Positions 33,728-42,331 of a stretch of DNA of 55,677 nucleotides are shown here, in pieces. The stretch is from positions 1-55,677 of the forward strand of contig CBFHHA010000011.1 of assembly GCA_965655625.1 (NCBI GenBank), given 5' to 3'. Source of the DNA: CAJJDF01 sp965655625. GTDB taxonomy: Bacteria > Bacteroidota > Bacteroidia > Flavobacteriales_D > CAJJDF01. Position 1 is the stretch's first letter; each line of letters begins with the position of its first letter. Below the pieces are notes generated by a model. The model was not told the DNA's origin, made no database searches, and worked only from the letters and a program-made list of their open reading frames with translations. A program made the position numbers and the translations under genes.

Positions 33728-33769
33728 TCTCAATTTTGATATACTCAGTTTTGAGAGTGTTGAGGTTAG

Positions 33770-34363
33770 GAACTACACAAAATCTCTAACCACCCATTTT
33801 TTGGATTTGGACAAAATGATTTCTCTGTTGTTCCAAAAAACCTGGGTGATTATTATAATATTTCAAATCATTCAAAATCACTAACTAATTTTGGGTTTAG
33901 AGTTCCTAAGGGATTTGATGAATATCGTAATGGAAGAGATAATAGTGTTATTAAGGTTTTTAGGAAAACTGATTCCTCCAAAAGAAAAGACTTATCAGGA
34001 AAAATAGTAAATAATAGTATAACAGAATTTACTGTAACTGTAATGAAGTGGAGAGATTTTCCAAAATATAAAATGTTGTTATCTATGTCAAATTCTAAAA
34101 TAAAAGAATTAATGATTAACAATATGATAGGAAGAGATAAAAGTATGGATCCAAATGAGTTTGTTTCTGTTTATGAAACAAAGGATGTTTTTTGGATAAT
34201 AACTGGAACTTGGAGTGAAGAAAAAAATCTCTACCTAATTATGTCTACCCACTACACAAATAAACAGGGAATTCAATTATCCTTCACAACTAATATTAAG
34301 GGAAATACTGAAGAAGATGTGAAGAGAATCAAAAAATTAATAGACTCATTTAAATATTTATAA
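33770..34363 (+). pseudogene. start-less open frame, possible truncated gene (PsbP-like or lipoprotein-type beta protein)
   Basis: The frame is open for 197 codons to a stop at 34361-34363 but has no ATG until 34043 and no good alternative start. Before that the frame has natural-looking composition (SKSLTNFGFRVPKGFDEYRN), so the real 5' part was probably lost or frameshifted. After the ATG come FVSVYETKDVFWIITGTWSE and a C-terminal region with alternating strands, ISTNIKGNTEE, RIKKLIDSFKYL. The composition is very AT-rich (12 of 60 bases G+C in 34081-34140). It is unrecognised; if only 34043-34363 is expressed it makes 106 residues. Confidence 0.4.
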
Positions 34364-34377
34364 ATACAATTAAAATA

Positions 34378-34524
34378 ATGAAAGTATATCTACCAATAAT
34401 CTTATGTCTTATAACATCATGGTTAGATGGACCTCCAATCTTATATTTAATTTATCTAATTCTATTTTGGGTTTTAGATAAATTTGAAGACCAGGAAAAT
34501 GAAGAAGTTGACACTAAAGAGTGA
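34378..34524 (+). CDS. 48-residue small membrane protein
   Basis: ATG 14 bases after the stop of the preceding frame. It reads MKVYLPIILCLITSWLDGPP, then ILYLIYLILFWVLDKF, and ends EDQENEEVDTKE. Two short hydrophobic helices are separated by DGPP, then an acidic tail. It is too short to classify. It lies in the AT-rich accessory stretch and could be co-transcribed with the relic upstream. Confidence 0.4.
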   Translation: MKVYLPIILCLITSWLDGPPILYLIYLILFWVLDKFEDQENEEVDTKE

Positions 34525-34555
34525 AATTAGACAATAAATACGATCACGGTCTAAG

Positions 34556-35347
34556 TTAGAAGTGGGAAATATATTCTATATTATACCCAAAAAAACTTAA
34601 TCCAGATTTAACTTTTGTTGAGTAACTATAGTCTATTGTTTGTAATTCAGACGGGTTAACAGTTTGATTTATAATTACTTCTTTAGTTTCAAGAAGTTCT
34701 CCATCAAAAGGTGAAGAATATATACTGACTTCCAATTTCACCCCATTAATTCTTTTAGATGTTGGATTTATGATGGTCCCTCTAATTTTTACATTACTTC
34801 CTCTAAGTTCTAAATCCTCTTCTTCAATACTAACATCTTTCTTGAAGTCAAAATCATACTCAACATCAACAATATCGTTTAATTTAAAAGAATTAGACCT
34901 TTCCGAAATATATTGACTGTTTTCAAGATATTCTTCCCTTATTTCTGTAAAGTCAAGATTATTACCATAAATCTTCATAACTGGTATCTTTAAAAGATGG
35001 AATTTACCTTTTACTAAATCAACTGACAAGATGTACCACAAACCGTCTTCTTTAATAAATTTCAAAGGTCCAAATTGTTTAATCAATTTTAAAATATTCT
35101 TATCTGTATAATCAATTTCTTGTGAAAAATTAATTGGATCTGAACTTAATAACTCTTCTAATTCTTTTTTCTTTAATGAAAGTTCTTGAATAACTCTATT
35201 AAGACTATCATTTACTAAATCTTTATTTTGAATCTCTGATTTTAATATTACAAGTTCTGATCTTAATTTTCCCTCATTGTTTGTACAACTTACTAAAAAG
35301 AAAAAAAGTAATAATGGTAAGTAAAAACAGATTTTATTTTTCTTCAT
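34556..35347 (-). CDS. lipoprotein with coiled-coil N-terminus and FxLD-like beta domain
   Basis: 263 residues. Lipoprotein signal with lipobox LVSC (C21). Residues 25-70 form a heptad-rich coiled coil (SEIQNKDLVNDSLNRVIQEL), then a beta-rich domain (about 100-260) containing VKIRGTIINPTSKRINGVKL, a fold like the LEA or FxLYD domain that packs two sheets. I see no enzyme motif. AT-rich sequence and the surrounding relics suggest an acquired gene. It stands alone, with no clear operon. Confidence 0.55.
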   Translation of the reverse strand: MKKNKICFYLPLLLFFFLVSCTNNEGKLRSELVILKSEIQNKDLVNDSLNRVIQELSLKKKELEELLSSDPINFSQEIDYTDKNILKLIKQFGPLKFIKEDGLWYILSVDLVKGKFHLLKIPVMKIYGNNLDFTEIREEYLENSQYISERSNSFKLNDIVDVEYDFDFKKDVSIEEEDLELRGSNVKIRGTIINPTSKRINGVKLEVSIYSSPFDGELLETKEVIINQTVNPSELQTIDYSYSTKVKSGLSFFGYNIEYISHF

Positions 35348-35510
35348 TTTTATGAGACGATTTTAATTCTTTAAATTAAAAATACAAAATATTTTATAAC
35401 TCTTTTATTTTAACGTATTGATTTACTACTCAACAACTTCCCCATAGATTTGGGTTTAGTGTATTAAATTAAATATGATGAATAACTTAGGATCAAACTC
35501 TATTCTTTGA

Positions 35511-37355
35511 CTACTCCACCGTTACCGATTTTGCCAAGTTTCTTGGTTGATCTACGTTACACCCTCTCATCAGCGCAATGTGGTAAGACAACAATTGGAA
35601 AGGAATAGTAGCCAAAATCGGAATAAACTGTTCCTCGGTATGAGGAATTTCTATCACGTGATCGGCAGTTTCTTTCACATCTTCATCGCCTTGAGTTACA
35701 ATAGCAATAATCTTTCCTTTTCGTGCTTTCACCTCTTGGATGTTGCTCACAACTTTTTCGTATGAAGGGCCTTTTGTTGCCACCACAAACACAGGCATTT
35801 CTTCATCAATTAACGCAATTGGACCGTGCTTCATTTCAGCAGCAGGATAACCTTCTGCATGAATGTAAGAAATCTCTTTTAATTTAAGTGCGCCCTCCAG
35901 CGCCACCGGAAAACTATATCCTCTTCCCAAATACAAAGCGTTATTCACATCTTTGTAAATTTTTGAAATTTCCTCACACAGTGAATCTGATTTTAGGACT
36001 TCAGCTACTTTTTCTGGAATCGACTCCAATTCGAATAACAACCTGTTTAATTTCGATTTCTCAATCGTTCCTTTCTTTTGAGCCAATTGCATAGCGAGCA
36101 AGGAAAGAACAGTTACTTGCGCAGTGAATGCCTTGGTAGATGCAACTCCTATTTCTGGACCTGCGTGCGTGTAGGATCCAGCATGCGATTCCCTAGAAAT
36201 AGTAGAGCCAACCACATTGCAAACACCCAAAATTGTTGCTCCTTTTGATTTTGCCAACTTAATTGCTGCCAAAGTATCTGCGGTTTCTCCTGATTGAGAA
36301 ATGGCCAATACTACATCGTTTTCTCCAATGATAGGATTTCTGTATCTAAATTCTGACGCGTATTCCACTTCTACTGGAATTCTAGCTAAATCTTCGATTA
36401 AATATTCACCTACCAATCCTGCATGCCACGAAGTTCCGCAAGCAATTATAATGATACGATCTGCATTCAATATTTTATTCTCATACTCTACGATTCCACC
36501 CAACGACACAAATCCTTTTTGCGCATTAATTCGTCCTCGCATACAATCCAAAATAGTCTTTGGTTGCTCAAAAATCTCTTTCAACATAAAGTGAGGATAA
36601 CCTCCTTTTTCCAAAACATCCAATTGCATAGATAATTCCTGAATGGCTGGCGAGATATCCTGGTTGTTCAGTTTTTTGATTTTCAACCCGTTTTTGATAC
36701 TAATTGTGGCGATTTCCTCATCTTCTAAATACACTACATTTTTCGTGTATTCGATAATTGGGGTTGCATCCGAACCTACATAAAAATCATCGTTACCAAT
36801 TCCTATAACGAGTGGACTACTTTTTTTGGCAAGGACCAATTCGTCAGAATTATTTTTATCCATCACCACTATTGCGTAGGCTCCCACTACTTTAGTCAAA
36901 GAAACTCTTACCGCCTCAAACAAGGATAAGTTCTCTTTGTGTTTCACTTCTTCAATCAAGTGAATAAGAACCTCTGTATCCGTATCACTGTGAAATACAT
37001 GACCTCTTATTTGTAATTCTTTTTTAAGAATTGCATAATTCTCAATAATTCCATTGTGAATTAACACCAAGTTGCCATCCCCAGATGCATGTGGATGTGC
37101 ATTTACATCATTTGCTGGTCCGTGAGTTGCCCATCTTGTATGTCCAATCCCAATTGTTCCTTCGGTACTTTGTTCTCCAATAAACTCTTCGAGCTTGGCT
37201 ACCTTCCCTTTTCTTTTGTAAAACTTGAGGTCGTTACTTTTTCCAGAAATAGCAATCCCTGAACTGTCGTAGCCTCTATATTCTAATCTTTTAAGTCCTT
37301 TTATTAAGATGTCGTAAGCTTGTTTTTCGCCTACATAACCTACAATTCCACACAT
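35511..37355 (-). CDS. glmS: glutamine--fructose-6-phosphate aminotransferase (isomerising)
   Basis: 614 residues. It makes glucosamine-6-phosphate for peptidoglycan and lipopolysaccharide. The N-terminal glutaminase starts with MCGIVGYVG, so C2 is the nucleophile; GHTRWATHG and HNGIIEN follow. Two SIS domains carry AISQSGETADTL and the isomerase motif near the C-terminus, which ends NLAKSVTVE. It is the last gene of the glgA-like, DUF4270, glmS transcript, with 12 bases between DUF4270 and glmS. No glmS ribozyme is visible upstream of it. Confidence 0.97.
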   Translation of the reverse strand: MCGIVGYVGEKQAYDILIKGLKRLEYRGYDSSGIAISGKSNDLKFYKRKGKVAKLEEFIGEQSTEGTIGIGHTRWATHGPANDVNAHPHASGDGNLVLIHNGIIENYAILKKELQIRGHVFHSDTDTEVLIHLIEEVKHKENLSLFEAVRVSLTKVVGAYAIVVMDKNNSDELVLAKKSSPLVIGIGNDDFYVGSDATPIIEYTKNVVYLEDEEIATISIKNGLKIKKLNNQDISPAIQELSMQLDVLEKGGYPHFMLKEIFEQPKTILDCMRGRINAQKGFVSLGGIVEYENKILNADRIIIIACGTSWHAGLVGEYLIEDLARIPVEVEYASEFRYRNPIIGENDVVLAISQSGETADTLAAIKLAKSKGATILGVCNVVGSTISRESHAGSYTHAGPEIGVASTKAFTAQVTVLSLLAMQLAQKKGTIEKSKLNRLLFELESIPEKVAEVLKSDSLCEEISKIYKDVNNALYLGRGYSFPVALEGALKLKEISYIHAEGYPAAEMKHGPIALIDEEMPVFVVATKGPSYEKVVSNIQEVKARKGKIIAIVTQGDEDVKETADHVIEIPHTEEQFIPILATIPFQLLSYHIALMRGCNVDQPRNLAKSVTVE

Positions 37356-37367
37356 AGTTTTATGTAT

Positions 37368-38708
37368 TTAGTATTTGGTATAAGTAATTGTGAGCTCTGG
37401 TTTTCTTACCGCAGAATTATGTCCATAAAAAACCGTTCTATTTGGCGTAACCATAGCCGAGATTGTTTCTAAAGTTAATCTATTGTTCGGAAAATTCCCA
37501 TTTAATAAATTATTTAAATATCGAGTAATTGTGAATTCGTATTGACTGTCGTCTTCGTTCCATTGCCCACCTACATTATCTAGCCCAGCTTGGCCCGAAA
37601 ACATAGTTTGATCAAGTAACAAATACTTCAACTCATTCTCGTTTCTTATGATGAGCAATTGCTCTATCGGGTCGAAGTCATTTCCTGCAGTATTGTCCAC
37701 TGGCAACTTAAGCACCGCTTTGTTTATGATGATATTCGAGTCTTTTAGCCTCATCACATCAGTAAAATTTATTTCAGTCTTCAGTCCATCTAATCCTTGT
37801 ACGTACACCACGGAAGAACCTAACGTGCTATCGGCCAACTGACTTGGCACCATGGTTCCTGAGTAATCGTGGGTATTTCTATTCACCCTGGCACAATTAG
37901 TATTCATTAGCAGACTAAAAGTCAAGGTATCTTTCGATGCTGTATCTCTGTAATACAAGGTCACCGAAGAATTTAGTGAAATCAAATTCAAAAGCAAAAT
38001 GGCTCCTTGATTCATTCCTTGTCCAGGGTTGTTCACTTTCACCTCAATTCCTTTAAGAAACTGCAAAAAATTATCATTATCGTTAAGGGTAGAATTTCCG
38101 CTTTCGTCAATAATTTTTTGCCCAAACGAGTTGTCTAACGTTAACCTCAATTGAGCTGGAAAAGAATCAGTAGCCGAAAACACAGTAGAGCTCGGGTCAG
38201 GAGTTTGAACTCTTGAACTTGGCACAACTAAATTTGTCGGGTTAGTCGAAAAACTCTTCCCATTGTAATAGGCTGAATCCAAAAAGAAATCTTCGGTAAC
38301 TTCTAATACCTCAAAATTCTGTGGATCTAACGAACCGTAATAATCTTTGTACTCCAATGACAGAACTACTGAATCCAACACAATATCTGTGAGGCTACCA
38401 GTACCGGCAAAGTCCACATTGTCTACGGGCAATCTCAGTTGGGTGTAAAAACTTGATTCTGTTTTTCCTACATCTGGGTCATTCATACTTCCCAATGTGG
38501 CAGTAGAAAGCTCATCGGCCCTCAATGAATCTGCTTCTTTGGTATAGGTTATAATATCAAAATCCGAGATTTGATTTACTCCTAAGTCTTCCTTCTGTAG
38601 TTCAGTCCCAATAAAGTTGTCTTCTTTTTTACAGTTGGTTAGGGTTAAAACAACTACGGAAAGCAAAATTGCTTTCCGTAGAATATTGTTTGAAAAAATG
38701 AAATTCAT
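37368..38708 (-). CDS. DUF4270 lipoprotein
   Basis: 446 residues with a lipoprotein signal (LTNC, C26). The N-terminal sequence KKEDNFIGTELQKEDLGVNQ and the later ADELSTATLGSMNDPDVGKT are characteristic of DUF4270, a Bacteroidota-specific outer-membrane lipoprotein family with beta-sandwich repeats. Its role is unknown but it is almost always next to glmS and the glycogen-synthase-like gene, which suggests a link with surface or cell-wall sugar metabolism. The spacing (12 bases before glmS, 20 after the glgA-like gene) indicates one operon. Confidence 0.85.
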   Translation of the reverse strand: MNFIFSNNILRKAILLSVVVLTLTNCKKEDNFIGTELQKEDLGVNQISDFDIITYTKEADSLRADELSTATLGSMNDPDVGKTESSFYTQLRLPVDNVDFAGTGSLTDIVLDSVVLSLEYKDYYGSLDPQNFEVLEVTEDFFLDSAYYNGKSFSTNPTNLVVPSSRVQTPDPSSTVFSATDSFPAQLRLTLDNSFGQKIIDESGNSTLNDNDNFLQFLKGIEVKVNNPGQGMNQGAILLLNLISLNSSVTLYYRDTASKDTLTFSLLMNTNCARVNRNTHDYSGTMVPSQLADSTLGSSVVYVQGLDGLKTEINFTDVMRLKDSNIIINKAVLKLPVDNTAGNDFDPIEQLLIIRNENELKYLLLDQTMFSGQAGLDNVGGQWNEDDSQYEFTITRYLNNLLNGNFPNNRLTLETISAMVTPNRTVFYGHNSAVRKPELTITYTKY

Positions 38709-38727
38709 TCTTGTGTTTGCATTAAAT

Positions 38728-39561
38728 TTATTCAGCTAATTTAGGTTCTTTTTCCAGGATTTCGTCATAAAAATTGGAACAATCTTCGTGATGCTGTTCT
38801 GAATTAACAAACTTTAACGAGTCCGCATCAGACTTGTTGACGTAGTCGATAATATCCGAGTCTATATTATCTGAAAACAAAACAATCCCATCTGAATGAT
38901 CAATAGCTGTTTTTGTCAAATTCAGGTAATCTGAACCCGCTTTAATATGATTCATGTAACTCTCCTCAACTCCATCAAATTTCAAAACATCTTCAATGTT
39001 ATCATTCAATTCTCCTTCAAAAGAATCTTCATATAAAGAACTTACTACTTTTGTGTTTGCGTAGTGTGGATCATCCTTAAAGTAAGTTTTTAGATACAAA
39101 GGCAACAAGGCAGTCATCCATCCATGACAGTGAATTACATCGGGGATCCATCCCAGTTTCTTCACTGTCTCTAATGTTCCTCTAATAAAGAAAACTGAAC
39201 GCTGAACGTTGTCTTCAAACAATTTCCCTTTTTCATCTTTAACAATGGCTTTTCTCTTAAAATACTCCTCGTTATCAATAAAATAAACTTGCATTTTAGC
39301 CGAAGGAATAGAAGCTACTTTGATAATTAAAGGATGATCTACATCATTGATTATCATGTTCATACCTGACAAACGAATCACCTCATGCAGTTGGTTTCTT
39401 CTCTCGTTTACTAGGCCATATCTTGGCATAAAAACTCTAATCTCTTTTCCGCTTTCTTGTGTTTTTTGGGCTAACGTTTTCACGTTTTTAGAAATCTCAG
39501 AAGACTTTAAGAAAGGAGTGACTTCTTGAGATATATATAAAATTCTTTTTTTACTACTCAT
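38728..39561 (-). CDS. glycogen/starch synthase-like N-terminal domain protein (GlgA-like, probably not a normal synthase)
   Basis: 277 residues, corresponding to the N-terminal GT5 domain only of glycogen synthase (normal GlgA is about 480). RILYISQEVTPFLKSSEI is the start of the family, and WIPDVIHCHGWMTALLPLYL is the typical domain marker. But the ADP-glucose motif KTGGL is replaced by KSSEI and the whole C-terminal GT-B domain is missing, so glycogen synthesis is doubtful. The C-terminus ends in an acidic tail. It heads the operon glgA-like, DUF4270, glmS, opposite panC, which is a conserved flavobacterial arrangement. Confidence 0.75.
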   Translation of the reverse strand: MSSKKRILYISQEVTPFLKSSEISKNVKTLAQKTQESGKEIRVFMPRYGLVNERRNQLHEVIRLSGMNMIINDVDHPLIIKVASIPSAKMQVYFIDNEEYFKRKAIVKDEKGKLFEDNVQRSVFFIRGTLETVKKLGWIPDVIHCHGWMTALLPLYLKTYFKDDPHYANTKVVSSLYEDSFEGELNDNIEDVLKFDGVEESYMNHIKAGSDYLNLTKTAIDHSDGIVLFSDNIDSDIIDYVNKSDADSLKFVNSEQHHEDCSNFYDEILEKEPKLAE

Positions 39562-39604
39562 ATATGTTCAGTATGATTTAAGGAGTGTTTAAAGTTCAAC
39601 TTCA

Positions 39605-39635
39605 CAAAATTACGAAAAATTGTCGGAATTATCAA
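39605..39635 (-). promoter_or_regulatory. promoter of the glgA-like, DUF4270, glmS operon
   Basis: On the minus strand TTG (complement of 39633-39635), a 20-base spacer and TAATTTTG (complement of 39605-39612) match the consensus. The start of transcription would be near 39598, giving a leader of about 37 bases before the ATG at 39561. Confidence 0.65.
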
Positions 39636-39676
39636 TATTTTCAGTTAGTTTAGCTCATTCTACAGGACTTATAGAC

Positions 39677-40516
39677 ATGGAATTGATACAAAAAAGTAGC
39701 GAATTAAAAATCCTACTGAACAAAATAAAATCAGAGAATAAAACTATTGGATTTGTTCCCACAATGGGAGCCTTACATTCGGGACATGTCTCGCTTATTG
39801 AAAAAGCTCGTAGTGAGTGCGACATTGTAGTGTGCAGTATTTTTGTTAACCCAACCCAGTTCAACGAACAAAGCGATTTGGATAAATACCCGAGAACACT
39901 CGAGGCTGATTCAGCTTTGATTGAATCATTGTGCGACTATTTGTTTGTGCCGGAGTCAGTTGAAGAGATTTACGGTGCCAATATCACGCTTCAAGAATTT
40001 GATTTTGGAGGAATTGAAAAAGAGCTGGAAGGAGAATTTAGACCGGGGCATTTCCAAGGAATGGCCAATGTGGTCAGTATTCTACTCAATATGGTTGAAG
40101 CCGACAATGCCTATTTTGGCCTGAAAGATTACCAGCAATTCAAGATCGTAGAAAAACTCACCCAATTAATCCAGTTGGACACAAAAATAGTTGGTTGCCC
40201 AATCATTCGCGAAACTAATGGATTAGCCAGAAGCTCAAGAAATGAGTTGCTCACAGAAAAAGCGAGAGAAGCTGCAGCTATCATTCATTTCAGCTTGCGA
40301 TACATCGAGTTGTTCCATCCTTTTTTCGAAATACAAGAAATACAAAAAAAAGCGAAACAAATGATTCAGGGAATATTGGAGGTAGAATACCTCGAAATAA
40401 GAGATGCCGAAAATTTGGGACTTATTTCTGATTGGAACAACCAAAATGGTGTTTTTGTATCGTTCGCAGGAACCATTGAAGGAGTTCGACTCATCGATAA
40501 TATTTGCTTTTTTTAA
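39677..40516 (+). CDS. panC: pantoate--beta-alanine ligase
   Basis: 279 residues from the ATG at 39677 (MELIQKSSELK); an upstream TTG at 39620 would add 19 residues unlike the family and cover the divergent promoter. Pantothenate synthetase joins pantoate to beta-alanine with ATP. Visible are FVPTMGALHSGHVSLIEKA (HIGH-like), IFVNPTQFNEQSDLDKYPR, FQGMANVVSILLNM, FGLKDYQQF and the KMSKS-like SSRNELL. It is divergent from the glgA-like operon. panB and panD are not in the window. Confidence 0.93.
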   Translation: MELIQKSSELKILLNKIKSENKTIGFVPTMGALHSGHVSLIEKARSECDIVVCSIFVNPTQFNEQSDLDKYPRTLEADSALIESLCDYLFVPESVEEIYGANITLQEFDFGGIEKELEGEFRPGHFQGMANVVSILLNMVEADNAYFGLKDYQQFKIVEKLTQLIQLDTKIVGCPIIRETNGLARSSRNELLTEKAREAAAIIHFSLRYIELFHPFFEIQEIQKKAKQMIQGILEVEYLEIRDAENLGLISDWNNQNGVFVSFAGTIEGVRLIDNICFF

Positions 40517-40537
40517 CAAGAACCAAAATTCCTTTTC

Positions 40538-40882
40538 ATGTCATTCAAAACTATCCACATCACTCACGAATCTTCAGAGGCTGAAGTAATTAAAGTACAA
40601 TTGGCCGAAGTGGGAATAACGGCAATACTACTCGACACATTGTCTGCCCAAGTCACTGGGGTTCCTTTGCAAGTTGGAGGAATCAAAGTACAAGTAGAGG
40701 AGAATCAAATGGAACAAGCACTTCAACTCTTGATAGAGCTAGGCTACACATCAGAAGAACAACTCAAAAAAGCATCTGAAACGGTTGTTTCTATCGCCCA
40801 AGTCAACAAATTTAACAAGGGCCTCAAAATAGCATTAGCCATCTTAGTAATTAGTTTGGTTGCACTGTTTTTGGTAAGCTAG
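40538..40882 (+). CDS. DUF2007 protein with C-terminal membrane anchor
   Basis: 114 residues. Residues 1-70 form a DUF2007 (putative signal-transducing) domain, with FKTIHITHESSEAEVIKVQL, GITAILLDT, and GIKVQVEENQMEQALQLL. The C-terminal part adds a single transmembrane helix (about 93-113). It is 21 bases downstream of panC on the same strand. The function of DUF2007 is not known; small PII-like sensing has been suggested. Confidence 0.8.
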   Translation: MSFKTIHITHESSEAEVIKVQLAEVGITAILLDTLSAQVTGVPLQVGGIKVQVEENQMEQALQLLIELGYTSEEQLKKASETVVSIAQVNKFNKGLKIALAILVISLVALFLVS

Positions 40883-40888
40883 CACCAG

Positions 40889-41323
40889 TTATCCGTTTTT
40901 TACAAACCTTTGAAAAAAGGCAATTCCTGCTGGAGTTAGTAGGTTATAGTACTTCATTCCTTCGTGTTTGAAAACAATGTAATCGTTATCTTCCGAGAAA
41001 GATAATTCAGCATCCATATAAAAATAATCGTTTACCAACAACAGGATGTATCCCGAGTTTTTTGAATTGAAAACGGCAGGTGCTTGTCCTTGAATAAACG
41101 ACAGAAAGTAATTAGTTCCAGCTCGTTTGGGCAAACTAAATGTTGTGCCCGACTCAAACATAGTTACTTCTAATCCAGTTCCTTGAGTTTTTAACAGGTT
41201 GAATTGTTCTAAAGGCAAGGGATTAATAATTAATACCTTTCTGGTAGTATCTACTTGGAAAATTGTGTCTTGAGACAAACAGGTAAAAGTAAGGAGTAAA
41301 CTGAAAAATAAAATGAATCGCAT
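40889..41323 (-). CDS. small secreted hypothetical protein
   Basis: 144 residues with a signal peptide (MRFILFFSLLLTFTCLS). The mature part is beta-rich with Tyr/Phe-rich strands (AELSFSEDNDYIVFKHEGMK). No family recognised. It converges with the DUF2007 gene at 6 bases and follows the TraB/GumN-like gene at 27 bases, probably in the same transcript. Confidence 0.5.
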   Translation of the reverse strand: MRFILFFSLLLTFTCLSQDTIFQVDTTRKVLIINPLPLEQFNLLKTQGTGLEVTMFESGTTFSLPKRAGTNYFLSFIQGQAPAVFNSKNSGYILLLVNDYFYMDAELSFSEDNDYIVFKHEGMKYYNLLTPAGIAFFQRFVKNG

Positions 41324-41350
41324 CCTTTTTTGATTTAAAATTAGAGGGAA

Positions 41351-42247
41351 TTATTGAATCCGTTTTACAGCATAACCTTTTGATAACAATTCATCTATCA
41401 AACTATTGTCACCAACCATATGAAACACATCTACTGCGACAAATGTTTTAGCTGTATCGGCAGACTGCCCAATCTGATGGGCCCAAGCACTGTGTTTTTC
41501 CTCTACCAATTCTTGATAGTGAGCTTGTAGATAAGGAAAGAGCAAAAGATAGAGCGAATGGAGCTTATGGAATTCTCCTTTCATGTATAATTCTTGACTG
41601 GTATTTCTCAATGAGTCGGTGAATAAATTAATGGATTCAATCGAATTCATAAACTCAACCTCTTCTGATTTTTCTACCACAGAAAAACTTTCATAATAAG
41701 CTTCATACCTTTCCAAACCACCGATTTTTTTTCCTAATGGCATAGCACGCTCCATCCAAAATTTATCAAAGTAAAAATTTGTCTGATTGTTGAAATAAAT
41801 CATATCGTGCAAATAAAACAACAGTTTTAGTCTTGCACTATCAGGAAAAGGAACCGAATTTGACTCCGTGTATTTCCAATTTTTCCTTAACTGAGTAAGC
41901 TTTGTAAACTCCTGGTCAGAAAGATACTCAATCATCGTTTTTTCTTGCGGAATCTCAAGAGCAAGTTTGGTTCTGCCAAAATCCGAATTTGGCACATCTA
42001 TCTGACTAACAAAAACCTCGGCCGAATCAAAGGAAGCGATAATTTGTTCATTCAATAGAATCCGAGCAGAATCCTTAGGCAAGTATTCACTGGTTCCCAA
42101 AAGAAAAGAGGATTGGCCCTTTTTATTTATCATCTCCCAAAGAGGCATGTTGCGTGGCTCAAACTTTTTTTTGCCCGAACAAGAAGAAAATCCGCAAATA
42201 ATGACACTTAAAAAAAGCAAAGCAAATTTATTTCTACTGGTATTCAT
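41351..42247 (-). CDS. TraB/GumN-family lipoprotein with degenerate first metal motif
   Basis: 298 residues. The lipobox is FSSC (C23). The TraB/GumN (TIKI-type) pattern is seen in PLWEMINKKGQSSFLLGTSE, KKIGGLERYE (about 180-189) and near the C-terminus FVAVDVFHMVGDNSLIDELL. In the family the first motif is GTxH; here it is GTSEY, so the first His is missing while the second His (VFHMVG) remains. It may be an inactive or altered hydrolase on the outer membrane. No neighbour suggests a role. Confidence 0.75.
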   Translation of the reverse strand: MNTSRNKFALLFLSVIICGFSSCSGKKKFEPRNMPLWEMINKKGQSSFLLGTSEYLPKDSARILLNEQIIASFDSAEVFVSQIDVPNSDFGRTKLALEIPQEKTMIEYLSDQEFTKLTQLRKNWKYTESNSVPFPDSARLKLLFYLHDMIYFNNQTNFYFDKFWMERAMPLGKKIGGLERYEAYYESFSVVEKSEEVEFMNSIESINLFTDSLRNTSQELYMKGEFHKLHSLYLLLFPYLQAHYQELVEEKHSAWAHQIGQSADTAKTFVAVDVFHMVGDNSLIDELLSKGYAVKRIQ

Positions 42248-42331
42248 GTTTGATTTTTTTTGACTTGGACTTAAAAGTAATTCAATATCTCTATATTTAA
42301 AAATTAATCCATTTTTACAAATACAATCAGC

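Noticed and set aside
33696..33884. 62-codon plus-strand frame beginning TTG in the AT-rich stretch
   Set aside because: It overlaps two better frames, starts with TTG and has no recognisable domain; most likely chance in relic DNA.
35348..35510. Possible glmS ribozyme or riboswitch near glmS
   Set aside because: The region lies downstream of glmS on the minus strand, and the upstream 12-base gap to DUF4270 is too short for a ribozyme.
39620..39676. Longer panC start at TTG
   Set aside because: Adds 19 residues not typical of PanC and overlaps the divergent promoter; ATG at 39677 fits the family.
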